Both the position numbers and the translations under genes were made by a program. A stretch of 64,000 bases of DNA. Origin: Balanoglossus misakiensis. Its lineage: Eukaryota > Hemichordata. This document shows, in pieces, positions 10,501 through 19,388 of the stretch. Position 1 is the first letter of the stretch; each line of letters begins with the position of its first letter. The stretch lies in assembly GCA_040954595.2 (NCBI GenBank), contig CM082580.2:2666001-2730000 (forward strand), written 5' to 3'. Under the pieces are notes generated by a model. That model was not told the origin of the DNA. It saw only the letters and a program-made list of their open reading frames with translations, and did no database searches.

Positions 10501-12921
10501 GTTAGCCACAGTTATCGGAAGTTGAAATCTTGACAATCACATAGAATCTGAATTACCCACAATACCCCGTAATACCTACAAATCAAACAGAATTTTTTAC
10601 AGAAAATGTGAAAAGAAAATGGAAACGAACTAACTAATGCTTTTTTGTGTCATTTCTGAACTCCGATAGGTGCTTCAAAACTTTTCTCAACCGTCTGTCA
10701 TGATCAAGGGACTAAATGACGAAAACCCGTATTTAAATGTAACTCTAGACATAACTAAAGGCAAGCGATTATACATTTCTGAGAAAAATAGACGTTCCAT
10801 TTCACGATGTCCAGACGCTTGAAACTTTGCAATTAACAAATATATATATGAACATCATGTGTTAGACTAATGTTGAAGTGATGCCCGAATATAATCTATA
10901 TATGTAATGAACAACGGACAATTTGGAAATGCATATTACTCATTCTGCCTCTCAGTTTCACTTTTAAATCTTACAGAAATCCTGATGCTTCTGGATCAAG
11001 GCATTGTTTTGCTTCCGTCGCCGGCCGATAATGAAACAACAGACGTGGTGACCAAGTTCCTTCTAAACGCAACTGATTCCCTCGCGAAGTCTGTTCTACG
11101 TGGGGTGGAACCTGGCAGTGGGCCAGTTATCATACATTCAGCATTCTTTCAATTGCATTTGGAACGCGATTCTGTGGTGCATCTTACCAACACCTCTTTA
11201 TTACTCCGAGGCGGTAATGGTGTGAAATTTCCACCGGCAGAGAAGATGTTCTCCAATTTAACCTCTGGAGCAATTGTTAACAGGATTGTAAGAGTCTAAC
11301 CCTTGTTGTTGAACATGAGATGTTATCGCTTCTCTCTCTCTCTATTTCCTTAGGCTTAAACACACTCTGTAAACGCATGCCAATGAAGTTTATAATACAT
11401 TATCGCCCATAGGTTAGTGTTTTTAACAGAAGTTTGCTTCTTCAAGACTACAATGGACGGAACACATTTCCAAGAAAATTTGTGTTGAGCTTGTCGTTTA
11501 CTGATAGAGAAGGCAGAGAGTTAGAAGGTATTATATTATCATCACAATATTGCTTTCTAATATATTGTATGAGTTGGAATCGGATAAAATCTAACATTGA
11601 AAGATTTGTATGAACTCTACATAACTTGGTTTGTCTGTAAATATGGCTATGCAATATATATTTTCTTTTCAGCATAAAAGTTATTCTCTATTCACTCTTC
11701 CAGTGAAAGATACTAAAGAAGACATTGAAATCACATTTGCTAGTGAAGCACCTGAGCCAGAAACCGTCTCATTGATCGAAGGTTGGTACACCGAAGTCCA
11801 TGACGTCACATATTTTGGATTTAATGTCAAGGTAGGTGAATGGAAATAAAACTAGTGAAATCAATTCTGATTATGTATACTGTTTTGTGCTATCGGCGAG
11901 CCAATACTAACAAGTGATAGAAAAAGGGAAGGAAACATTTGGTCATAACATTTATTTCAGTGTTCATATTTCTCACAAAATTAATATTCATTCTATATTC
12001 TATGCCGCAGATAACATGGATGTTCCGTGCAGTTATTGTTAAGTTTGAAAATTGCAAACCTCTGTACGGAAATACAACAGTGTACATCTTCAATGAACAA
12101 ACGGCTTACACTGACGAATACGTTGGATACCAGTTCGCTGTTGATATGGAATTTGCAGGAAATTTTTCCACGGTGTTCATCCCAGAACACTATTTCTTCA
12201 GAACTGGAGAATATTATTTCACATTAACCATTCCCCACAGTAAGTGCCCATGTTTAACATTTACCTTACACTGCACTGAAGTATTGTACACATTTGTTGT
12301 TTAAAGTACATTTAATAGCTTGTGCATTGTCATGCATCATTTAAATTTACAAGTTCAAACCTATTTTTTGTATCAGAACCTATCCTATCAATTCATGTAG
12401 TAAAAAGTCTGAACTACTAGGCCAAAATGCATGAGTCTACATCCGGGGTTTTAAGAGTCGACATCACCACCACGTCAAAAAGAATACAACTTCTTTGAGG
12501 TACCCTAACTTCTTTCTATTCTTTCCATTTTGTAGAGCAAGATATCCAGTTTGCATACACTGTCATACAAACTAGGTGTGATTATCTGAATATCCAGACT
12601 GACATCTGGGAGAGTGACGGTTGCCAGGTATGCACAAAGGTTCCTCAAAATATAATTTGGATTTAGCAGAATCAATTTTGTAATTTGAACCTAACCGAAT
12701 TCAATGCATCCTATAGATATGACACAACTCAAACAGTAGGCAGGAGAAATTTGAGAACCTGTAATACTTTGTCATATTACTCACAGAAATGTTCCAACTT
12801 TTCAGCATTTATTTTAAATCCGTAGGTTTCACCATTATCAAACGTCACCTCCACTGTGTGCCTGTGTAACCACCTGACGACATTTACATCCGGAATGGCG
12901 ACAACAATGATATTACCCTAG
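4536..12921 (+). CDS. CUB-GAIN/GPS secreted protein, copy 1 (nine exons)
   Basis: Predicted exons: 4536-4608, 4990-5331, 10256-10296, 10670-10760, 10977-11287, 11673-11831, 12011-12239, 12536-12627, 12826-12921. They join in frame to 478 codons (477 residues). Exon 1 gives a hydrophobic signal peptide (MYYLASLVFILLYCAY). Exon 2 is a CUB domain with SPNYP and a DFLIFGDG strand-loop. Exons 5-9 form a polycystin/REJ-like GAIN domain ending in a GPS (WESDGC, then CLCNHLTTF); the residues for cleavage between HL and T are present. Sequons such as NAT, NTS, NLT and NVT suggest a glycosylated extracellular protein. All introns are GT-AG except intron 4, which starts with GC. Exons 2-4 differ strongly from the other copies while exons 5-9 are nearly identical to them. 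Intron 2 holds a 4-kb LINE. TAG follows 14 residues after the cleavage point. Splicing is predicted by eye. Confidence 0.75.
5952..8446 (-). pseudogene. LINE ORF2: endonuclease-reverse transcriptase, broken
   Basis: ORF2 of the LINE would supply target nicking and reverse transcription. The endonuclease start (LSWNVQGL, then an ETW motif) lies at 8446-8110, its MGDFNA motif in another frame near 8045. After that the text jumps to the linker (KWFNKDC), so the C-terminal half of the endonuclease, including the expected SDH motif, is absent. The reverse transcriptase begins near 7500 (GKSPGPDGLPNDFF) and a further frame change near 7450 leads into a 503-codon frame with FIDFSKAFDTVNH, GVRQGCMLSP and the catalytic LYADD. 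It stops at 5952, about 150 residues short of the 27376 relative, which carries a C-terminal cysteine motif. So there are two frameshifts and two deletions; it cannot be active. Confidence 0.9.
8497..9507 (-). CDS. LINE ORF1 protein with 2A-like peptide
   Basis: An intact frame of 336 codons starting with ATG at 9507. Residues 1-80 form a leader of unknown function. Residues 82-89 read DVEMNPGP, the 2A ribosome-skipping motif. Residues about 95-190 are a coiled coil, followed by RSKRNNIVLRGV and a basic RRM-like and C-terminal part typical of nucleic-acid-binding LINE ORF1 proteins that coat the RNA. If the 2A works, translation would yield a separate leader and an ORF1 body starting at Pro89. 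ORF1 is open although ORF2 next to it is ruined. Confidence 0.88.
   Translation of the reverse strand: MFHDWLVTSGAILLSQDSEANLSVDISNEFSPWAVHTTSLLTDSTSTTPWKTMSETMRDYNVMADLDIRNPFVSRIIQLSGDVEMNPGPETRQKGLAAADQQITAILRDIQSDVKELKKDTKTLNKKIERMETQLNDMEESIEDVRGMAECNKEKLQKIDGLADDIARIEQEMVRLSTAKAEMEDRSKRNNIVLRGVEEDGNELWEDIEKKVKTILSEKMNITESIEFERVHRMKGRPGSNRPIVAMCSTFKDKEKILSKKKELRGTDIFVDEHYSSETSFIKKKLFGKRKELNSKNIKAFVNYKTLVAYENGTKIFYSYDEKSDTVIRNINDRPR
9241..9264 (-). other. 2A-like ribosome-skipping motif (DVEMNPGP)
   Basis: The codons read G-D-V-E-M-N-P-G-P, matching the D-(V/I)-E-x-N-P-G-P consensus exactly. The upstream residues FVSRIIQLSG resemble the helical stretch that precedes known 2A sites. The break would fall between Gly88 and Pro89 of ORF1. 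Such motifs are known from ORF1 ends of non-LTR elements in trypanosomes, sea urchins and lancelets. Activity here is untested. Confidence 0.9.
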
Positions 12922-14253
12922 AAAACGATTGGTTACATTCTAACCCATGATGCATTGTGATTTCCAACATGGCGGCGAACCAGTTGGTCCCTCTACATAA
13001 TGCAGAATGACCACATGAGGGCGATATGAACAGAATTTCATTTTTATCAGAGGAATCCGATGGATTTTTGGCCACTTAGGCCTCCAGAGTTATTTATCAT
13101 GCTTCATTCGTCCTTACCATATTCACACAAATTATTTTATAGATAATAATCTATCATAGTGTCATTTAGGCCGAACCACCATCATCACTATTCTCTGCCG
13201 AGCCTTTGGAATATCTGCCATGAGTTATTTATTCAGAAACATTGAATTTGTTATTCACAAATGTGTAAATCATTATTATTCGATTGAATATTTTGTCAAC
13301 TTTATACAAAGGAAAACTGTGATTAATTTTCAATTCGAAAAATTGTTGGATTCCAGATTGAAATACAATCATTATTATGTTGGTTTTCATGTATCTCGTG
13401 GTTGTTAATGTCTATTTCAAATTAAATCAATATGTTTGCATATTTACACACTCAACTCAATAGTAATTTTAGTAGCCTAGTAGCCTATTGTTGTTCATTC
13501 TTGTATTTTTACAGTCACACATACATGTATACATAAAGCTACCCATTTCAAGTATACCTTACATTTTGTCATTTTGAAAGCTTTGTATAATTAAATACTT
13601 GCATGTTATCCTTCCTTTTAAAAAATCAGGGGCTAGTTATCCTTGGTGTTGTTTGTTGCGAGTTTCAATTTTAAATGAACGACTCATATTGTATCAAATT
13701 CAAAATTCAAAATGGCCGCCAATCAATGTGTTAACTGTATGGAGAAAAAATAAAGTGGTAAATTTCATGAAGACAAGGTGGTGAATGAATTATTTTCTTC
13801 TTTGTTGCCAAAAAGACTTCTCATAAACATAGAATTAAAAGGTTTGGATGACTATTATTTTTCTTAAAGCAAGAAACAAAAAAACAGAAAATTATTCCTA
13901 GGTGACATTTGCACCTTTGTCAAGGATAGGTACAGTTCACAGTCACGTGGGAATTGAAATGTAAATACACCACGATTGGGCCTGTGACATAGGGGATCGT
14001 CGTGTGGTACAGTTGAATGTAAAGTCGGTTCTTTTGATGTCAAATTATTTGGCTTCTCTTTGTGAGTGTAATGAAAGACTACAAAAATTTGGGACAATTC
14101 ACCCGGCTTCATCAAATATTACACTATGAATTTAGATCTTAGCATGGCACCAATCATTTCCCAAGGGCAAACCATTCTGCTATCCCCGGCGTGTCCGCTA
14201 CACTTTTAAATACTGGCTCAGTATAAGTGTGTCTTTATTTTTAACTTGTAGGC

Positions 14254-15702
14254 CCGGGGGGGGGGGGCGACTCACGCCGCAAAGCACAGTGGGTAATTTT
14301 CTACCACAGCCGCACATTTCAAACCAGGCAAGCGAACTGCTAACTTCCGGTGTCTGAGCAACACGTTTGATGTGTGCCTTGTGTTTTGCACAATATTCGA
14401 CTTCGAGGAGACAGACCTATAATACTTCCTAATTTGGTTCTGTTTCTTTGTTATTTTTGTCAGTACAACCACGATCCACGAGATCGTAAACTGCTTGGAT
14501 TAGGTCGCGTCGAGGGGCTGCGGCCGGCCACAGGTCAAGTCGCTGTGTGTTGTACACAAACGTTGTAAAATGCAACACGCTCGCTCTACCCACTGTCACT
14601 GTGCTATACCGTACTGTCGATCGTTTCCATGTCAGTTACACGCTCGCACGTTATAATGCCCCTTCATGCCTATCGTAATCCCGGGATCGTAATTTCTTCA
14701 TGATATGACAGTCCCACCGATCTGACAACACGCTCGCTTTTATTACTAGTATGTTGTTTTGTCCTGTTCGCTAGCCCTGCTGCCGGCGTTCCTGGACTAT
14801 CCCGTTCGCCAACTTTACTGAACTGCAAGTTGCAGAATCGGTTTGCGTCTGGGCCGAAACGGCAGGGTTTGTGTAAATTAAAGGCCGAACCGAGAAGATT
14901 AAGTGCCGTAACGATTTGTTACCGACTTGTTTCCGACTGGTACAGCTAAGAGCTCAGTGTGGCACGGCCGGTGGTGTGTCGTCGACGTCTCCACACACTG
15001 TTAGTACTGCTACTTCTGAGCGGACTCACGCGACCTTGTTAGCTATATATAGCCCTGATATATAGCTAGGTCTAACGCAGGGCCATGAGTGATTTTGGTA
15101 TTTTGTAAGATACTTGATCACGATTCTTGGAATATTGCGTAGACAAAATAATTTGCGCCTGTTTGTATCTGTTACTCGAGCAGCGTACACTGTAATGCCC
15201 GTGTGCCAAACACGTTGTCTATGAGAGTGGCAGAAGTACTACCTACTTTCGGGCGTGGAATTCAACACGGTCATACGGGGTTTTAGAAAGAGGCGATTAG
15301 AGGCGCTTTCATGTTTTTAAACTGTTATGATGAAGAAAAACTCAAAAATGTTTTTAAATGGATATCGCCCGACAGTTTTCATGCAATAATGCCCAAAACA
15401 CAGCTAATGAACTTTTTTAAGGTCCTATTTTAAGATTGGGTATGTCAATTTCAACTCTCCGTAAAATAAACACAGATGTAGCATCATACGGGAAAAAATG
15501 TCTGGTGTTTCACACATAATGTAACTTTCTAAATTTGTGATCGTGATTTATTTCTATGATCACATTCTGTTCAAAAACGGGGTTTTTCGAGCCTTTACTG
15601 TCGACAAGACGCGCATATGAGTGAGCCAGAATGCTGCACTCTGATTGGTCAATTTAGAAGTCACTAGAGGGCAGCGTTCGTGAGTCGCCCCCCCCCCCCC
15701 TG
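14254..15702. mobile_element. hAT-like non-autonomous DNA transposon
   Basis: A 1449-bp insertion. The left end (CC, a G run, CGACTCACG) and the right end (CGTGAGTCG, a C run, TG) are inverted repeats; the right terminus reads CAGGGG inward, as in hAT elements. The 8-bp duplication TTGTAGGC lies at 14246-14253 and 15703-15710. Sister units have the empty site AACTTGTAGGCCTATTCC. Only short frames occur inside and no transposase was recognised. The element is present only in unit 2. Confidence 0.85.
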
Positions 15703-15785
15703 TTGTAGGCCTATTCCAAAGTTCAATAATCATTACTCCGTGGGGAGTGTGAGTCTTTCTTTAGGAGACGCTTACATATTATTAC

Positions 15786-16127
15786 ATATTATCATCGGTG
15801 GGGTTGGGGTGGCAAGCACTCTGCCCTGGTACAATAGACAAACCAGCAAAAAATGAAATGTGGCGGAGAATGAAGGCGGTGGGTGTGGGAGGGGGTGTCC
15901 CCCTCCCAAATTAAAAGATTATGTAAAATAAAGGGTGCGAAACTGCAATTTTGTGGACTCAAAAGCAAACGTTCGGTGGCAAAAGTATGTGACCCCCCCC
16001 CCCTAAACGTTTAAAAAAAACAGATGACCCCCCCCCCCCCACCTTTGGACTTCAAAATTTAAGAGACCCCCCCCCTGGATTTTGCCGCCGCCCCCCCCCC
16101 CTTCTGCCGTTAAAACTGAACAGTCCC
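15786..16127. mobile_element. Truncated Harbinger-like MITE (right part)
   Basis: Matches the right third of the 53343-54531 element and ends with the same ACTGAACAGTCCC terminus followed by ATAGG. The left part is missing. It sits at the same target as the unit 5 copy. The left flank already contains TTAGGAGACGCTT, which is also found after the element, so the flank is duplicated beyond a 3-bp target duplication. Confidence 0.75.
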
Positions 16128-16288
16128 ATAGGAAACGCTTTGAGTTCTCTTTATGTTCTGACAGTTGGTAAACGTTGTCTCAATGCTCCTCACCCATACC
16201 GATACTGTTCGATAAGCCCTGTTTGATTCTAGCTAGTTTGCACTTCATGCTACGGAGGCAAATAATATTATTAGTTTATGATTTTACG

Positions 16289-16662
16289 GAGAATTTCTCC
16301 CGACCTGAAATAGGTTTTGGCTACCTAGGTGGGTGATAAAAATCTCACATGGTCGACACAATTTCAAGATGGCCGGCCGATTTTTGCCGTGTTTAAGGAA
16401 TAGGATTTCATAAGCTAAAGTGATGATGGGTCATTCTGAAACTTTTTAACAGAAAAAATAACAAAATGTGAAAAAAGTTTAATGAGTTTAATATGGTAAC
16501 TACAAAGACAGACATGATTGACCAAAGTAAGTCATGAAATACAGTAAACATATCATTTCTTCTATCTCTTACTACAGTGGGTTGTCGACTTTTCGACCAG
16601 AATGCAATGGGATTTAACCCCCTAGCGCAAAGTGAAAACCTATTTAAGGCAGCCAGATCCAA
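16289..16662. repeat. About 370-bp segment shared only by units 2 and 4
   Basis: Begins GAGAATTTCTCCCGACC and ends AAGGCAGCC. Nearly identical sequence lies at 44388-44752. Units 1, 3 and 5 have instead the short join TTACGGGTAATTAAA. Whether it is an insertion in units 2 and 4 or a deletion in the others cannot be decided here. An 84-codon antisense frame inside shows no known domain. Confidence 0.7.
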
Positions 16663-16865
16663 CTCATTTTACTAAATCGTATTATCACTGTATATTCATG
16701 ACATTTTGGTGTTTTAAAGTTGTGCGTGTCGTTGTATTTCGAATAACAACATGTCTTTCTTCTTTTCTCTTAAAAAAATTGTTTAAAATTAACTACACAA
16801 TCGTCTCAGTGCATTGTACATAGCACGAAAAGCTACAATCACACACACATAACACATACAACTGA

Positions 16866-16990
16866 GGTTGTTTCTTTGTATAACACTGTAGTGTAACTGC
16901 TACAATGTACATCATTGCATCATTGTGGTTGTTTCTTTGTATTACAGTGTAGTGTAACTGCTACAATGTACATCATTGCATCATTGTGAT
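16866..16990. repeat. Tandem repeat, about 64-bp period
   Basis: Two copies of a block with GTGTAACTGCTACAATGTAC and CATCATTGCATCATTGTGG. Copy number differs: one in unit 4 (about 44945-45012), about three in unit 5 (54962-55140), two in unit 3 split by a LINE fragment and a gypsy element. Confidence 0.75.
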
Positions 16991-18153
16991 TGTTACTGTG
17001 CATTAGCTTAAGTATAACTGTTAAATCATTGTTATGCACTGTTACTTTTTATCACTTTTCCAATTTACTTTGATTGTTTGAGTGAGACCCCCCCCCCCCT
17101 GGAACAGTGCGAACAATGTTGATGTGGTCATGAATAGAAAAAGTCGTATGCGAGAATTTTAGATGGCCCTCCCCAAAAAATTGTTAATACCATTTTCATT
17201 CATAGTGTTTTTACTGTGGATGGTTGTCAACGTACAAAACAGACTGTGTCAGCAAGCAATTTAAAAGAACAGAAAAATATTCCCAGGGGACACATTAGTC
17301 AATTCTAGGAACAGCTGAATGTAACATCGGTTCTTTTGATGTCAAATTATTTGGATTCTATCTGTGAGTATTATGAAAATATCGGCTTTTCTGAGAAATA
17401 TTTTATACATCATCACCCATGCATCTTTCCTAAGACTATTTAGTCCTCATTCAAAAATATTTCTTGTTATCGCTTTCTGATAGTTTATCGTTACCTTGTG
17501 TTTCAAACATGTACAGTACTTCTCAAACATTTCACCCTAGTTCTCTTTGACGTTTAATCTCATTTTTAATTCTGTTTTGCGTCTTGGTTTCTCTCTTTTT
17601 TTGTAAATTTCCAACATTTCCTTGCAGTCCACAATAATTTTCGGAGTTATTTCAGATTACCCTTGAACTGAAAACAGTTAAGGGTACTGGCAAGTTGTGG
17701 ATGAATTATAACGTTCACCAAATATGTATTTTTAGAATCACATATAACGTCACGTGGATTCTTGTGTGTACACTACACCAAGTCGATAGAGATGACATCA
17801 CCAAGCACTTACTGCTGAAAAATATTTATTTGGGAAAGCTTGACAAAAAATTTGTTGAGTACGCATAAAATTATTCATTTTCAGTAATGCACTAAAATTA
17901 TGCTGAGTAATCATTTGCACAAGCGCAAGTTAGAGATTCAACCTAACTAAAAAAATACCCCAACAAATTGTCCACATGTCCACGGACAGTTACATGGAAT
18001 TGTTCCATTCACTTTCTATAATACATATTACTTGCGTGAATCGAGGCGTACATAGGCCTACATGCACTTCAGTAAATATATACTATGTTAGCAATATCTT
18101 ACACCAACTGTCATAGGTTTAATGCACATTTATAACACCGTCGGATAATATTA

Positions 18154-18601
18154 TGAGGTTATTACGAAAATACCGCAAAGTATGCACTCGGACATTAGCG
18201 CCGTGTATCGCCCGACACGTAGCGGAGGGCGATGCGCTGCGCTAATGTCCGAGTGCATACTTTGCGGTATTTTCGTAATAACCTTATTATTATACATCTT
18301 ACATCTCCGTTAGTTCTTGTGTTGCATGTAACTTGGCTTTCAAAACGCCCAAAATGCCGATACAATCGATCGAAAACCGCTCAGTTGACTCAGTGAGCAG
18401 CCATCTTTCTTTTTTGTTTACGTGTGCGCACGTGCGTTGGAGTGGGGGTGTCTTGAAACCGTCCGCATAACAACGCATACCTGTACACGGTGAGTTGGGG
18501 CGCCTTGAAACTTAAGGCGTATTTAACACGCGTTCCGTACGTACCGTTCCGTACGGCTTTTTTAGTGCTCGCTAAATTCTATTGTTCTCGGTGCCAGATG
18601 T
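18154..18601. mobile_element. Hairpin-bearing insertion, unit 2
   Basis: A 448-bp insertion flanked by ATAATATTA at 18145-18153 and 18602-18610; units 1, 4 and 5 lack it. It starts with a perfect inverted repeat of 46-nt arms (18156-18201 and 18239-18284) around a 37-nt loop that itself folds (ATCGCCC with GGGCGAT). A second inverted pair, TTATACATCT near 18290 and AGATGTATAA near 18597, may mark the ends of a separate MITE. No coding region. Confidence 0.75.
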
Positions 18602-19113
18602 ATAATATTAGTTGTCATTCATGACTCGCTTTAAAGCAATCATGTCAAAGTTTTAAGGGTATATTTCAGGGCGTATATTTGAATGTTCTATGCATTTAAG
18701 ATTTCTATTAGGGCCATCGGAAAATAGAAGACATTTATCATCGAGATTCTGACCATTGTCATTTTGAAAACAAAACATAATTCACTTAATAATGTTGCTA
18801 TTTTCGAAACATCTGACATCCCGTTCTGGTCTTTTTTGGCAGAAGTCCATATGCATGCATATTTCTTTCACGGACTTGACTTTGTTGAGTGTGAAGCAAA
18901 TACTGTATATTTGACCTTTGAACTTAAGACTTGTGTCTTCTTTCTTTCTTTCTTCTTTTCTTTCTTTTGTATGTATTACTAACCAAGTGTTCTACTGTTC
19001 ACTATGAAGGGGTGGACTTGACTAGTGCGAATGCACTATTTTTCCTACCTCCTTTTTTCACTTTATCAGTACATTTTTGACCATTCGATGTAAAAATTGA
19101 AAGAGAAATAAAA

Positions 19114-19160
19114 TTGAATTGAATTGAATTGAATTGAATTGAATTGAATTGAATTGAATT
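19114..19160. repeat. TTGAA microsatellite
   Basis: Nine or so tandem TTGAA copies. The same site has fewer, imperfect copies in unit 3 (about 36461-36495) and unit 5 (about 56767-56800). Confidence 0.9.
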
Positions 19161-19388
19161 AAATGGGTTTTCTCTCAATTATTTCTTACATTATTCATAC
19201 ATGCCATTCATCTGACATTGGGAAATATAACGGAATATGTAATTTCATGCAGATCATATTTCAATTTAACTTGAAATCTGCTATTCACACGTTTTCTTGT
19301 TTATGTCTCTATGGCAACACTGGTATAGTTAAATGAGTGAGTTTATAACTCTCTAGATCACAACAAGTCTTGATAGAAAACGCTGAAT

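Larger units (their letters stand above)
1..13115 (+). repeat. Tandem unit 1 of the CUB-GAIN gene array
   Basis: Base 1 matches base 13116: both start ACCATATTCACACAAATTAT and the two stretches stay nearly identical for about 1.1 kb. The window therefore opens at an arbitrary point of a tandem array, and another unit probably lies to the left. The unit holds a spacer (to 4535), gene copy 1 (4536-12921) and about 190 bases of 3' flank. It is longer than a bare unit because of a MITE, a GC-rich insert and a LINE. Unit limits are set by the repeat register, not by function. Confidence 0.9.
13116..19388. other. Spacer upstream of gene copy 2
   Basis: Aligns with the unit 1 spacer, interrupted by insertions at 14254-15702, 15786-16127 and 18154-18601 that are listed separately. 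No host gene is supported. An AATAAA at 13749-13754 lies about 830 bases after the stop codon of copy 1 and is the nearest candidate polyadenylation signal for that copy. Confidence 0.6.

Noticed and set aside
10907-10976. Upstream extension of GAIN exon 5 to an ATG (MNNGQFGNAYYS...)
   Set aside because: A good acceptor (TTACAG) precedes the conserved GAIN start, the phase joins exon 4, and the extension is stopped in copies 3 and 5 (ACAATAGGG).
11448-11675. A 75-codon antisense frame between exons 5 and 6 in copies 1, 2, 3 and 5
   Set aside because: It is intronic, antisense and shared only because the copies are recent.
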